DNA from: SABY01 sp964523795 | GTDB lineage: Bacteria; Bacteroidota; Bacteroidia; Bacteroidales; 4484-276 | Assembly: GCA_964523795.1 (NCBI GenBank) | Contig: CAZGAO010000001.1 | Span: 62,001 to 126,000 of the forward strand | Reading direction: 5' to 3' | Length of the DNA: 64,000 nucleotides | Shown: positions 27,082 to 35,894 of the stretch, piece by piece | Layout of the letters: each line of letters begins with the position of its first letter | Numbering within the stretch: position 1 is the stretch's first letter | The notes under the pieces: model-generated | Databases searched by the model: none | What the model was told of the DNA's origin: nothing | The model's input: only the letters and a program-made list of their open reading frames with translations | Program-made: the position numbers and the translations under genes

Positions 27082-29793
27082 ATGCCTCAAATCGAATTCG
27101 ATCTTTTTAGCCAAATTGATGCACTTCAGAAAATAGTTGAGCCAAAAACCGTTGTCATCAAAAAACCCGGTGAAGCAAATAATACAAAGTACGTGGAACG
27201 CGAGCAGCCTGCAAACCGCGAGGAACAATTTGCCCGCCCGGCTCCACCAAAAAACGAATCCTTGCCCCCGGCCAAAAAGCGCGAGTCCTTCTCGCGTGCT
27301 GAAATACTTAAAGCCTCCAGGGATTATTTTGGAGGTGATGAGCTGGCTGCTACCGTTTGGATGGGAAAATACGCACTCAAAAACAGCGATGGCGAAATTT
27401 TTGAACGCACCCCCGACGACATGCACCGCCGCATTGCCGCCGAGCTGGCACGCATCGAAAAACGCTACCCCAATCCCATGAGCGAAGAAGATATTTATGC
27501 TGTGCTCAAAGATTTTAAATACATCGTCCCACAGGGCAGCCCGATGGCAGGCATTGGCAACGACCTGCAAATATCATCGCTCTCCAACTGCTTTGTGATT
27601 GGCGATGGCGATCGCTCGGATTCTTATGGTGGCATTATGAAAATAGACCAGGAGCAGGTGCAACTGATGAAACGCCGTGGAGGCGTTGGCCACGATCTTT
27701 CCCATATCCGCCCCGGTGGAAGCCCGGTAAAAAACAGTGCGCTCACTTCAACGGGTGTAGTCCCTTTTATGGAACGCTATTCTAACTCGACCCGCGAAGT
27801 AGCTCAGGATGGCCGCCGTGGTGCACTCATGCTCACCATCTCCGTTAAACACCCCGACAGCGAAGATTTTATCGATGCCAAGATGGAAAGCGGAAAAGTA
27901 ACCGGTGCCAACGTTTCGGTTAAAATTGACGACGAGTTTATGCGCTGTGTTCGCGACAACAAAGAATATGTGCAGCAATATCCCATTAACTCCGATAATC
28001 CCACCTATACCAAAACCATCGATGCCCGCAGCCTGTGGAACAAAATTATCCACAACGCATGGCAATCGGCCGAGCCAGGTATTTTGTTTTGGGATACGAT
28101 AATCAACGAATCGGTGCCTGACAGCTATGCCGACCTGGGTTTTAAAACCGTTTCGACTAATCCTTGCGGCGAAATCCCGCTTTGCCCCCACGACAGTTGC
28201 CGCCTCCTGGCCATCAACCTGTACAGCTATGTGGAAAATCCATTTAGCCCGCAAGCTACTTTTAATAAAGATCTTTTTGTACAACATGCCCATACCGCCC
28301 AGCGTATCATGGACGACATCATCGACCTGGAAGTAGAAAAGGTAGATGGCATCATTGATAAAATTGACAGCGACCCCGAGCCTGACCACATCAAAGCCGT
28401 AGAACGCAAGCTGTGGGAAAACATTCGTAAAAAATCGCTACAGGGCCGACGTACCGGAATTGGCATTACCGCCGAGGGCGATATGCTTGCCGCCTTGGGT
28501 CTTCGGTACGGCACACCCGAAGCTACGAGCTTCTCGGTGGATGTTCACAAAATGCTGGCTACCGAGGTTTATCGTTCATCGGTTGACCTGGCCGGAGAAA
28601 GAGGAGCCTTTGAGGTGTTTGATTTTGAAAAAGAAAAAAACAATCCCTTTATCCAGCGAATCGGTGAGTCCGACCCCTCCATTATCGAAAACATGAAACA
28701 AAAGGGTCGCCGCAACATCGCCCTGCTCACCATTGCTCCAACAGGCAGCGTGAGTATTTGCACCCAAACCACCTCGGGTATCGAACCGGTATTTATGGCT
28801 AATTACAAACGCCGCCGCAAGATAAACCCCAACGATCGCGATGTAAAAATTTCGTTTGTGGACGAGGTCGGCGATTCGTGGGAAGAGTACCAGGTTTTTC
28901 ATCCCAAGTTTGAGGTATGGCTAAAGCAAAATGGCTACAATCCTGCCGAGGTAAAAACTTATAACGATGCTGACATCGACAAGCTGGTGAAAAAATCACC
29001 TTATTTCAAGGCTTGTTCCAACGACATCAACTGGCTTGAAAAAGTAAAAATGCAGGGTGAGGTACAAAAATGGGTTGACCATTCCATCAGTGTAACTGTT
29101 AACTTACCCGCCGATGCTACGGAAGCACTGGTAAGCGATGTTTATCAATCAGCCTGGGAAAGCGGCTGCAAGGGCATGACCATTTATCGCGATGGCTCAC
29201 GCAGTGGCGTGCTAATTTCAAACAAAAGTACTGAGGAGAGTTTTAAAGAAACCACCGCTCCTGCCCGCCCGCACAAGCTCAAGGCCGATGTGATGTGGTT
29301 TCAAAACGATGACGAACGGTTTGTTGCTGTACTTGGTGTTCTCGACGGCCGTCCCTACGAAATTTTTACCGGTAAGGCTAAGGGCTTCTTCCTGCCCGAA
29401 TGGGTAACTAAGGGATGGGTTATCAAAAGTAAAGAACATGGCAAGGCCAGATACGATTTTCAATTCCTCGATTCGGACGGCTACAAAATTACTATGGAAG
29501 GCCTTTCGCGCCAGTTTAACAAAGAATACTGGAACTACGCTAAGCTCATCTCAGGTATCCTACGCCACGGTATGCCGCTGCATTATGTGGTGGATATTGT
29601 AGGAAATTTAGTTTTGGATAGTGATGCTATCAACACCTGGAAAAACGGTGTGGTGCGGGCACTCAAAAAATATATCCCCGATGGCACCAAGGCTACCAAA
29701 GAAAAATGCCCCTCCTGTGGCACTGCCGGGAGCCTGATATATGTAGAAGGGTGCAAAACCTGCACCAACTGCGACTACAGTGGCTGCGAGTAG
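27082..29793 (+). CDS. nrdJ: Adenosylcobalamin-dependent (class II) ribonucleotide reductase
   Basis: Makes deoxyribonucleotides using a cobalamin radical, independent of oxygen. At 903 residues it is a single-chain class II enzyme. Active-site blocks include the first redox cysteine region LSNCFVIGDGDRSD, then MKRRGGVGHDLSHIRP, and NPCGEIPLCPHDSCRL with the radical cysteine. The phosphate-binding loop is in LLTIAPTGSVSICTQTTSG, and MTIYRDGSRSGVL is a late conserved segment. The tail carries a zinc-ribbon of two CxxC pairs (CPSCG and CTNC), as in many long NrdJ proteins. The N-terminal 75 residues are a charged, low-complexity extension. The organism therefore needs B12, which also serves the methylmalonyl-CoA pathway suggested by mce and mmdA. 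Confidence 0.96.
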   Translation: MPQIEFDLFSQIDALQKIVEPKTVVIKKPGEANNTKYVEREQPANREEQFARPAPPKNESLPPAKKRESFSRAEILKASRDYFGGDELAATVWMGKYALKNSDGEIFERTPDDMHRRIAAELARIEKRYPNPMSEEDIYAVLKDFKYIVPQGSPMAGIGNDLQISSLSNCFVIGDGDRSDSYGGIMKIDQEQVQLMKRRGGVGHDLSHIRPGGSPVKNSALTSTGVVPFMERYSNSTREVAQDGRRGALMLTISVKHPDSEDFIDAKMESGKVTGANVSVKIDDEFMRCVRDNKEYVQQYPINSDNPTYTKTIDARSLWNKIIHNAWQSAEPGILFWDTIINESVPDSYADLGFKTVSTNPCGEIPLCPHDSCRLLAINLYSYVENPFSPQATFNKDLFVQHAHTAQRIMDDIIDLEVEKVDGIIDKIDSDPEPDHIKAVERKLWENIRKKSLQGRRTGIGITAEGDMLAALGLRYGTPEATSFSVDVHKMLATEVYRSSVDLAGERGAFEVFDFEKEKNNPFIQRIGESDPSIIENMKQKGRRNIALLTIAPTGSVSICTQTTSGIEPVFMANYKRRRKINPNDRDVKISFVDEVGDSWEEYQVFHPKFEVWLKQNGYNPAEVKTYNDADIDKLVKKSPYFKACSNDINWLEKVKMQGEVQKWVDHSISVTVNLPADATEALVSDVYQSAWESGCKGMTIYRDGSRSGVLISNKSTEESFKETTAPARPHKLKADVMWFQNDDERFVAVLGVLDGRPYEIFTGKAKGFFLPEWVTKGWVIKSKEHGKARYDFQFLDSDGYKITMEGLSRQFNKEYWNYAKLISGILRHGMPLHYVVDIVGNLVLDSDAINTWKNGVVRALKKYIPDGTKATKEKCPSCGTAGSLIYVEGCKTCTNCDYSGCE

Positions 29794-29827
29794 GGGAGGG
29801 CAATTAGATGATGATTTTCGGCACATC

Positions 29828-29906
29828 GTAGAGACGCGATGCATCGCGTCTTTACAGACTACACAACCGTTTTGCTATTTGGATATGCGCCGCATCGCGT
29901 CTCTAC
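29828..29906. repeat. 79-bp MITE-like element with 15-bp terminal inverted repeats
   Basis: The left end GTAGAGACGCGATGC is the exact reverse complement of the right end GCATCGCGTCTCTAC (29892-29906). The core is about 49 bases and non-coding. Related copies lie at 34043-34133, beyond the other side of the usher operon. The right end overlaps the stop codon of the usher-like gene. Confidence 0.7.
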
Positions 29907-32452
29907 TTATTAATCGTAAAGTCTATGCCATCCACTATGTCGCCCCACTCCGAAGGTTCGATGCTAAAGGGAAGCCGCTCTGGCTGAAAAGTCCAGCCCA
30001 GTTTTTGCATTTGCACTTCATCAAGCGTGGCGTAATACTCGCCAGGTGCTAGTCCCAAAAACGTGAAATACCCGTCCACCTCGCTCATCAGCTTTGTTAC
30101 AAGATTATCTTCAGCATCGTAAATATTTACGATTATTCTGCCCTGACCTTCCAGGCTGTGCCCTTGCTTGATATAAACCATGCCGTTGATTTCGCCCATG
30201 GGATAAACCGGGATTTCAATTTTTTTGAATTGATTGGGATCGATGTGTACGCGCATGCTTTTGGTTTTGAGCTGCCAGGCAATGTTTTCGAAGCCATCGT
30301 TGTTAAGCTCGATAAGCACGCTGGTGTAAGGTTCCAGATCCATGATGCGGGTCAGTGAATCTTTTTGCCTGTCAAGGAAACGACCGCCATTAATCAATAC
30401 TTCCAGATCGGGAATAATGGGTTCATTCGCATCCTTTTGCTGGTTGAAGTTAATATCCAAAAAGGGAATCAGGGTCAGGCCGCCCCGGCCTGTAACCGAG
30501 CGGTTGTCGGTATGCACGTATTTGTTGCCGCTGCCAAAGGCCAGACTTCCCTGTAAGCCCTGGCTGGTTTGCAGTCCCTGGTTGCTAAAACGGTTCGACA
30601 TATTGGTTTGTGCAAAGGCGAGGTCGTAGCGAAAGGCAATGTTTACACTGCGGGTGTTGCTGCGCAGGTTTTCTTCGTAATTCAGCGAAGCCGATCCGCG
30701 ACGCGCAATGCGTTTTTCCAGCTCCGCCTTGTACGAGATAATCGAGGGATCGTTAATGTCGATCTGTGCCTGGGCGCGGGCAGTAAGTCCCTGCGCCAAT
30801 CGCAGACTTGCCGAGAGGTTGGTGTTGAAAAAAGGTGCAATATCATCGGTCCAGTTGGCAAACGAGGTAAGGTTTACACTTATCGGGCCCACGTTGCTCG
30901 AAATCAAGAACTCGGCTGTGTTGTAGGTAAAATTTTCGTAGATATTTTGCTTAAAGCCCAGGCGGGTATATCCTTTAAAAAATAAAAGATTGATTGGCAA
31001 TGAAATATTCAGCTTGCGTTCTTCCAGATAATTATAGCGAATCACTTCCTGCCCCGGCTCGTAGCGAGCGTATTGCACTTCGATGGATGTATTGCCCGGC
31101 ATACGGTAGCTGGCCATCACCTGGGCGCGTACCTTATCGGCATATTCGCCATTGATAAGCAGGTTGGGAATGGGCGAGAGGTTGGCCGAGAGGAAGGGGA
31201 TGCCATTGGTGTTTTCAAAAAATGAATAATACTCCATACCGCCACCCATGGTGATAAAGCGGTTTACACCATAAGAAGCCTCAGCACGCGAAAAGGTGGA
31301 ACTCATACTATCCTCCACTATCCCGCCACGGATGATGTATTCCAAATCGCCCTTAGGCAAAAAGTTGTAGGGAATGCTCACCGGTTCTTTGCGTACGCGC
31401 TCTTCGCCATAAGGGCCATAGAGTTTAACCACCACTTCCGAGTTGCCATAAACCAGTGGTACATCAAAACTATAAAAGCCCGAAGCATCGGCTTTCATGT
31501 AATTTACCAGCACATTGTTGATGTACAGTTCAACCGTCCACCCCGGCTCGGCATAGCCCGTTAGCTCGTACTCGCCAAAAGAGCGGCGATAGCTGGTGGG
31601 CGAGTTAGTAAGCACGATTCCATAAAAGGGATCATACACCGAGCTAATGCTACCGGGACTTATCTTCCCCACTTTTACCTGACGGATGAATTTACTTTTA
31701 TTGTTGGCCCAACGCCACGAGAAATCCTGATTGCGTCGGTTAAAATCGGTGTTGGTAGTGTAGTTGAGAACCACGTTGGTTTCGCCACCCAGAAGCTCGG
31801 CACCGATAGCCGTCGATAGCCGGGTATTGGAGGTTCCGCCCTCCTGCTGCGTGGAATTTATCGCCCAGTCAACCATGCCAAAACGCAGCCAGTGGTAGTC
31901 GCGTCCGATGATGGTATCCACCACCACCTCGCCCTTGAGCATCTCTATATTTTTGCGCATCTGTGCCAGGCGCATATCACGGATGGCTGGCAGCTCCAAA
32001 TCAGTTTTCAGCTCCACACTCAGGGCGCGGAAGTTAAAAGTGATGTAGAGACCAAAAGCCCGTCCAAAAATTCCGGTAAAAAGATAAAGCCCGGTTTTAG
32101 TTTTTAAAATATCATCTTCCTTAAGGCGGGTGGTATCGCCATTTACAGCGAGGTAGCCCTCGGGGTAATTGATAATATATCGCTTGTCCTCGTTAAGCAG
32201 GTAGCCCGAAATGGAATCGTAGTGCTGGGAGGTTTGCTGGTTGATGCGAAGGGCGGTAAACAAATCGGTGAGCGGAAGGTAAAGGCGATTGTTGTTGTAG
32301 CCGTAAATGCTGTTGATTTCGTAACCGCCAACGCCTTGCACTTTTAGGTAAACCAGAATTTCTTCATAGTCTTCACTCAGGCTCTGGGCTGACGATTTCG
32401 ATACCACCAATGCCAGCATCAAAGCCAGTAAAAAGGCAATTGTTTTAGACAT
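29903..32452 (-). CDS. Outer membrane usher-like protein of a DUF4402 fimbrial-type locus
   Basis: An 849-residue exported protein; start placed at the second in-frame ATG, which gives signal peptide MSKTIAFLLALMLALVVS..AQ. The middle third resembles chaperone-usher outer membrane ushers: beta-barrel strands up to RRSFGEYELTG, then a plug/Ig-like block GYAEPGWTVELYINNVLVN..GFYSFDVPLVYGNSEVVVKLYGPYG, and PYNFLPKGDLEYIIRGG. Later strands alternate polar and aromatic residues as in barrels. The C-terminus has a carboxypeptidase-like Ig region (GEINGMVYIKQG..DGYFTFLGLAPGEYYATLD). It is co-directional with a DUF4402 gene and a PapD-like chaperone, which supports the assignment. The TAG stop lies in the end of a repeat element, so the native C-terminus may have been longer. 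Homology is by pattern only and is distant. Confidence 0.7.
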   Translation of the reverse strand: MSKTIAFLLALMLALVVSKSSAQSLSEDYEEILVYLKVQGVGGYEINSIYGYNNNRLYLPLTDLFTALRINQQTSQHYDSISGYLLNEDKRYIINYPEGYLAVNGDTTRLKEDDILKTKTGLYLFTGIFGRAFGLYITFNFRALSVELKTDLELPAIRDMRLAQMRKNIEMLKGEVVVDTIIGRDYHWLRFGMVDWAINSTQQEGGTSNTRLSTAIGAELLGGETNVVLNYTTNTDFNRRNQDFSWRWANNKSKFIRQVKVGKISPGSISSVYDPFYGIVLTNSPTSYRRSFGEYELTGYAEPGWTVELYINNVLVNYMKADASGFYSFDVPLVYGNSEVVVKLYGPYGEERVRKEPVSIPYNFLPKGDLEYIIRGGIVEDSMSSTFSRAEASYGVNRFITMGGGMEYYSFFENTNGIPFLSANLSPIPNLLINGEYADKVRAQVMASYRMPGNTSIEVQYARYEPGQEVIRYNYLEERKLNISLPINLLFFKGYTRLGFKQNIYENFTYNTAEFLISSNVGPISVNLTSFANWTDDIAPFFNTNLSASLRLAQGLTARAQAQIDINDPSIISYKAELEKRIARRGSASLNYEENLRSNTRSVNIAFRYDLAFAQTNMSNRFSNQGLQTSQGLQGSLAFGSGNKYVHTDNRSVTGRGGLTLIPFLDINFNQQKDANEPIIPDLEVLINGGRFLDRQKDSLTRIMDLEPYTSVLIELNNDGFENIAWQLKTKSMRVHIDPNQFKKIEIPVYPMGEINGMVYIKQGHSLEGQGRIIVNIYDAEDNLVTKLMSEVDGYFTFLGLAPGEYYATLDEVQMQKLGWTFQPERLPFSIEPSEWGDIVDGIDFTINK

Positions 32453-32530
32453 CTTGGCATCGGGAACTCTTGGCATGTCATCGCTGGATGGTGAGGTGAT
32501 ATTTTTTTTTACTAATAAAAAAGTATAAGT

Positions 32531-33088
32531 TTATTCCTGAATAAAGGTAATGCTGAACTGGCCTTCGTATTCACCGGGCGGATTGGCTGCTGTAGGTCCC
32601 ACGTTTAGCGTGCCGCCCACCTGCACCGGATTAAAAAATGGATGACCGCCATCGGTAACAAAGCTGCTCCCTCGGTCGGTAGCATCCAATGTCATCGTCA
32701 TGGTGCCGCCGCCGCCAATGCGGAAAAGCGTTGCCGGTGGCCCTAGCATAATTTGCACCAAACGCCCCGGAATGAGCTTGATCTCGAAGATGGCCTGGTT
32801 AGAAAATCCGCCCATCAGGATTACACTCCCTGTGGAACTGCGAAAACCCTGGGGGCTGATTATCACCGTACCCCCGCCGGTACCCGTCGAAAAAGAACCG
32901 AAGTTTAAGGCCTGCATGTCGAAAACCTGCAACTGGTTGGGCGGTGGGAAAGGCGTATTTTGCGCATAGCTTCCCTGCGAAAAAAACAGAAGAATGATAA
33001 GGGGAATTAATAAAAGACCTGAACGCAAGGTCCAGGTACTATTTATAATTCCCAATTCAATTTTAGTATTTTGATTTAATAACCACAT
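32531..33088 (-). CDS. DUF4402 secreted protein, pilin-like candidate
   Basis: A 185-residue exported protein. A signal-type hydrophobic segment (LLLIPLIILLFFSQGSYAQ, about 25-43) is followed by a beta-rich domain with DUF4402 features: ALNFGSFSTGTGGGTVIISP, GSVILMGGFSNQAIFEIKL, and the closing VGGTLNVGPTAANPPGEYEGQFSITF. The ATG overlaps the chaperone's stop (TAATG on the minus strand), which fixes this start and implies translational coupling. It lies between the chaperone and usher genes. A secreted subunit handled by these two is the natural inference. The family has no established biochemical role that I know of. Confidence 0.75.
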   Translation of the reverse strand: MWLLNQNTKIELGIINSTWTLRSGLLLIPLIILLFFSQGSYAQNTPFPPPNQLQVFDMQALNFGSFSTGTGGGTVIISPQGFRSSTGSVILMGGFSNQAIFEIKLIPGRLVQIMLGPPATLFRIGGGGTMTMTLDATDRGSSFVTDGGHPFFNPVQVGGTLNVGPTAANPPGEYEGQFSITFIQE

Positions 33089-33969
33089 TATTCCAAGAGC
33101 AATTCTTTTTCGGCCAGCAGCTTGTCGTTGTCTTCCTCACCATTAGTAAAGCGAACAATCAGCTTGCCCTCATCAAAATTAACACCTTCGGGCTTTTTCA
33201 AATCCATCACGAACTGACGGCTTTGGTTGGGTGTGTAAACGCCAATACCACGCACAAGGCCTATCTGGATGGCAGCACCACTGTTGGGCTTATAGTCCAC
33301 CGTAAGGTCGCCATACACCGAACGGTTGCCCTCGCGCTGGAAGGTGAGCATCAGCTTTGCCGCCGAATCACTTTCCTCCGTCAGGTTCAACTTGTTCAAC
33401 GAAAGTTTGGCTTCGGTATCGCCCACGCGCACAATAACCGGGATGGTAATGCCGAAGATAGGCGTTAGGCGGATGCCGATGGCGGTGGTATCCGCCAGTT
33501 GGTCTTCCATGCCCAGCGCATCTTCTTTGGGTACAGCTCTAAAATACATGTGCGAACGGTATTCGCCGGCTTCGCGGTCGCCCGAGCGGCGCAACTGCAT
33601 ACGCACCATCTGGGCTTCGCCAGGAGCCAGCGTTACCATACGCGGGAAGTAGCGAATCATTTTATCCGCAAAATTTTGGCCGGGATCAGGCTCTTCGATC
33701 TGCTCGAAGCTACCGTTTTCGGTCATGCGATATTGCACAAACGAAATGGAATAGGTGGCCGAATCCTGCCCCGTGTTGGCCAGGTTTATTTCCTGCGAGG
33801 ATTTGTTACCCTCAAAAACAACCCTGCGCGGGGTTATCAAAAGGTTGCCCTGAGCGAAAATTGCTCCCGGCATTACGAGCATCGCAAAGAGCATAGCCAC
33901 GATAAGCAGCCGGCCTCCTGTGGCATTTTTACTTACAGATTGATTTGTTTTGATGTAGCTGTTTGTCAT
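33088..33969 (-). CDS. PapD-like periplasmic pilus chaperone
   Basis: A 293-residue exported protein. The start is set at ATG 33967-33969, with signal peptide ending GAIFAQ. An upstream frame extension is read from the repeat at 34043-34133 and precedes the promoter. The mature N-terminus is an Ig-like domain with the chaperone pattern LLITPRRVVFEGNKSSQEINLANTG, and a later strand LAPGEAQMVRMQLRR carries basic residues. A second Ig domain follows (about 175-293, LTPIFGITIPVIVRVGD). Pilus chaperones stabilise subunits by donating a strand and bring them to an usher. It is the first gene of the operon chaperone - DUF4402 - usher. Confidence 0.78.
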   Translation of the reverse strand: MTNSYIKTNQSVSKNATGGRLLIVAMLFAMLVMPGAIFAQGNLLITPRRVVFEGNKSSQEINLANTGQDSATYSISFVQYRMTENGSFEQIEEPDPGQNFADKMIRYFPRMVTLAPGEAQMVRMQLRRSGDREAGEYRSHMYFRAVPKEDALGMEDQLADTTAIGIRLTPIFGITIPVIVRVGDTEAKLSLNKLNLTEESDSAAKLMLTFQREGNRSVYGDLTVDYKPNSGAAIQIGLVRGIGVYTPNQSRQFVMDLKKPEGVNFDEGKLIVRFTNGEEDNDKLLAEKELLLE

Positions 33970-33992
33970 CGCCTTCAATTTTAATATTTTGT

Positions 33993-34025
33993 CAAAATTA
34001 AAAACATTTTTTAAATATGAACAAA
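33993..34025 (-). promoter_or_regulatory. Promoter of the chaperone-usher operon
   Basis: On the minus strand TTTG (34022-34025), a 21-base spacer and TAATTTTG (33993-34000) fit the Bacteroidota consensus. The chaperone ATG at 33969 is 23 bases downstream. Confidence 0.6.
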
Positions 34026-34042
34026 AAATTGATTTTTGTACC

Positions 34043-34133
34043 GTACAGACGCGATGCATCGCTTCTCCCTATCCCCTACGATTGTACAGACGCGATGCAT
34101 CGCGTCTCTACACCCCCCAAATCGCATCTCTAC
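34043..34133. repeat. MITE-like repeat copies right of the usher operon
   Basis: GTACAGACGCGATGCATCGC (from 34043) and GTACAGACGCGATGCATCGCGTCTCTAC (34084-34111) are followed by ATCGCATCTCTAC (34121-34133). They belong to the same family as 29828-29906. Together they bracket the three-gene operon. Confidence 0.65.
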
Positions 34134-34160
34134 CACCTGCTGCATTCCACCCCCAAACAA

Positions 34161-34188
34161 AAAACGCTGTGTTTTAACACAGCGTTTT
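34161..34188 (-). terminator. Rho-independent terminator after the middle DUF4402 gene
   Basis: AAAACGCTGTGTT (34161-34173) and AACACAGCGTTTT (34176-34188) form a 13-bp stem with T-runs on both strands. On the minus strand it closes the DUF4402 gene at 34214-34726 and separates it from the chaperone promoter. Confidence 0.8.
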
Positions 34189-34213
34189 CATTATTTTGTT
34201 TTTGCGGCAATCG

Positions 34214-34726
34214 TTAATTATAAGCGAAGGTCAACTGGAAGGTTCCGCTATACACACCCACCGGGTTCTCATCGTAGGAGCCCACGCTAAGGGTAGCTCC
34301 AATGCTAATTACTTTTGTGCCGTTGGTGAGCACCGAGGGACCTTCCCCCGTAGGCGGGTCAGATACCCAGTTTTCGACAAACATCGTTTTGCTGGTTTCC
34401 TGGTGTATCAATATGGCGGGGCCATCGGGCAGTTGTAGCGTAAAGCTGGCCTCGGGGGCACCGGTTACCTGAAATACGCCGGGGCTGTGAGGCCCCGAAA
34501 CGCCGATGAGCGAACCCTGTATCGAGCGCGAGCCGTCCGGGTTAATGATGATGTCGCCTCCATTCACATCCGTCGAAAAGCGGCCAAAGTTCAGTTGGTC
34601 GGTTTCGTTGGCCGTAAGTGCCTCGATGATTTCGGCAAAGGCCTGGGCAGAAATGCTTGTCTGCGCCTGAAGACCCGCTGCCGAAAGCAGCAAAAACATA
34701 AGGCTTATGGAGATCGTTCGAATCAT
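34214..34726 (-). CDS. DUF4402 secreted protein 2
   Basis: A 170-residue exported protein with signal peptide MIRTISISLMFLLLSAAGLQAQ. The mature domain repeats the DUF4402 pattern: LNFGRFSTDVNGGDIIINPDG, GSLIGVSG, ASFTLQLPDGPAIL and the end IGATLSVGSYDENPVGVYSGTFQLTFAYN. It is shorter than the copy inside the operon and is flanked by a terminator on each side, so it is its own transcription unit. Role inferred as a subunit served by the adjacent chaperone and usher. No conserved catalytic residues are seen. Confidence 0.75.
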   Translation of the reverse strand: MIRTISISLMFLLLSAAGLQAQTSISAQAFAEIIEALTANETDQLNFGRFSTDVNGGDIIINPDGSRSIQGSLIGVSGPHSPGVFQVTGAPEASFTLQLPDGPAILIHQETSKTMFVENWVSDPPTGEGPSVLTNGTKVISIGATLSVGSYDENPVGVYSGTFQLTFAYN

Positions 34727-34761
34727 TGATTTGTTGTTATAATTTATGTGAAATGGAAAAA

Positions 34762-34784
34762 GGGCAAATGATTCTCATTTGCCC
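34762..34784 (-). terminator. Rho-independent terminator after DUF4402 gene 3
   Basis: GGGCAAATGA (34762-34771) pairs with TCATTTGCCC (34775-34784). On the minus strand it is followed by TTTTTCC. It lies 20 bases past the stop of 34805-35323. Confidence 0.8.
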
Positions 34785-34804
34785 AAATCTTTTAAAATCG
34801 TTGA

Positions 34805-35323
34805 TTAATTGTAAGCTACAGTTACATCATAAGTGCCTGTGTATTCGTCTGCTATCTGATCAACTCCTACAGTTACCGTAGCACCAACAGAAAAGCTATC
34901 CTCACCAGAACCATTTAGACCTGAATAACCAGTTGTCTCAAAGCCATTTACTGGCATATCTGCTCCACCTCCAGTTAAAAAAACAATATCATCGGCTGGC
35001 AAGATAATGCTATAGGCAGAACTTATTTGCCCAGTAACATCAAATATAGCGGCTGCAGCTGATGTGAATTGTGCCAAAAGAGTAGCATTACCACTTACGA
35101 CAGATCTATTATTTGACGTTGATTCGACTTTAATCTCACTTGCCTGATCGTTGGCCACAATATCACCAAAGTCCAATGCAGTAGGATTTGATAAGGAAAT
35201 TTCTTCAATAATATTTGCTGCCGCAGTGTTGCCAGTCAGTTCAAACTCAGTTTGCGCATTTACATTTGTAAAAGCGAAAGTCATTAAAAAGAGACCGATT
35301 AAAATTACTGTTAACTTTTTCAT
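34805..35323 (-). CDS. DUF4402 secreted protein 3, candidate major subunit
   Basis: A 172-residue exported protein, signal peptide MKKLTVILIGLFLMTFAFTNVNAQ. The domain has the DUF4402 pattern ALDFGDIVANDQASEIKVEST, SAYSIILPADDIVFL and the end VGATVTVGVDQIADEYTGTYDVTVAYN. It is clearly more AT-rich than its two relatives. It is monocistronic with its own terminator and 570 bases of upstream DNA. That layout fits a strongly and separately expressed major structural subunit. Structural role is inference from neighbours. No -7 match was found at the usual distance upstream. Confidence 0.75.
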   Translation of the reverse strand: MKKLTVILIGLFLMTFAFTNVNAQTEFELTGNTAAANIIEEISLSNPTALDFGDIVANDQASEIKVESTSNNRSVVSGNATLLAQFTSAAAAIFDVTGQISSAYSIILPADDIVFLTGGGADMPVNGFETTGYSGLNGSGEDSFSVGATVTVGVDQIADEYTGTYDVTVAYN

Positions 35324-35894
35324 AATAGTTTAAAATTTTGTTGTGAATAAATTTGTTTATTGTTAAAAATTTGAATTCAATATTGTAATGAACTTGATTA
35401 GCTGGTTTACAATCGCTGTGCCAAATATTTAAAATGCTGTTATTGTGTGTTTTAATAAAACAGTCGCTTTCTCATTCCATCCCAAACTGAAATCTTTCCC
35501 CCATTTACAAAAATGTTTCAGTTTTACAGCATTTCCATCCATGTTATCAAATCCCTAAAAGAACGCGATTAAAGCGGCGCAAAAATAACAATTAACTCAT
35601 GCTCAACACCGAGAGCTTAAAGTCTTAAACCGCTTTTAACATTAAATAAGGGTTTTTGCCAGCTCGGCCTCCTGCCTTCTCTCCGCTTACAAAAGCCACC
35701 AAATCGGTATTCCCGAAATGAGAATGGTTGCTTTAGATTCTGATAATAAAGGCACTAAGTAAAGCACCGCTTACTTTTCCCGAAAATGGAATGCAGGTCG
35801 GCAAGCTCACTGACAAGGGATTTGCAAGCCTGGCGGCTTTTTTTGATGTCAGATTGGAGATTTTAGATTTCAGATTGGAGATTTTAATTGCCGG
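35324..35894. other. Gene-free spacer upstream of DUF4402 gene 3
   Basis: 570 AT-rich bases with no credible gene. It holds a small hairpin with T-run on the plus strand near 35826-35844 (AAGCC-TGGC-GGCTT then T7) that serves no visible plus-strand gene. It also has a direct repeat CAGATTGGAGATTTTA (35852 and 35871). The promoter of the DUF4402 gene should lie at its left end but does not match TAnnTTTG. Confidence 0.4.

Noticed and set aside
33970..34059. N-terminal extension of the pilus chaperone
   Set aside because: It is read from the MITE-like repeat and the promoter region, and precedes the signal peptide.
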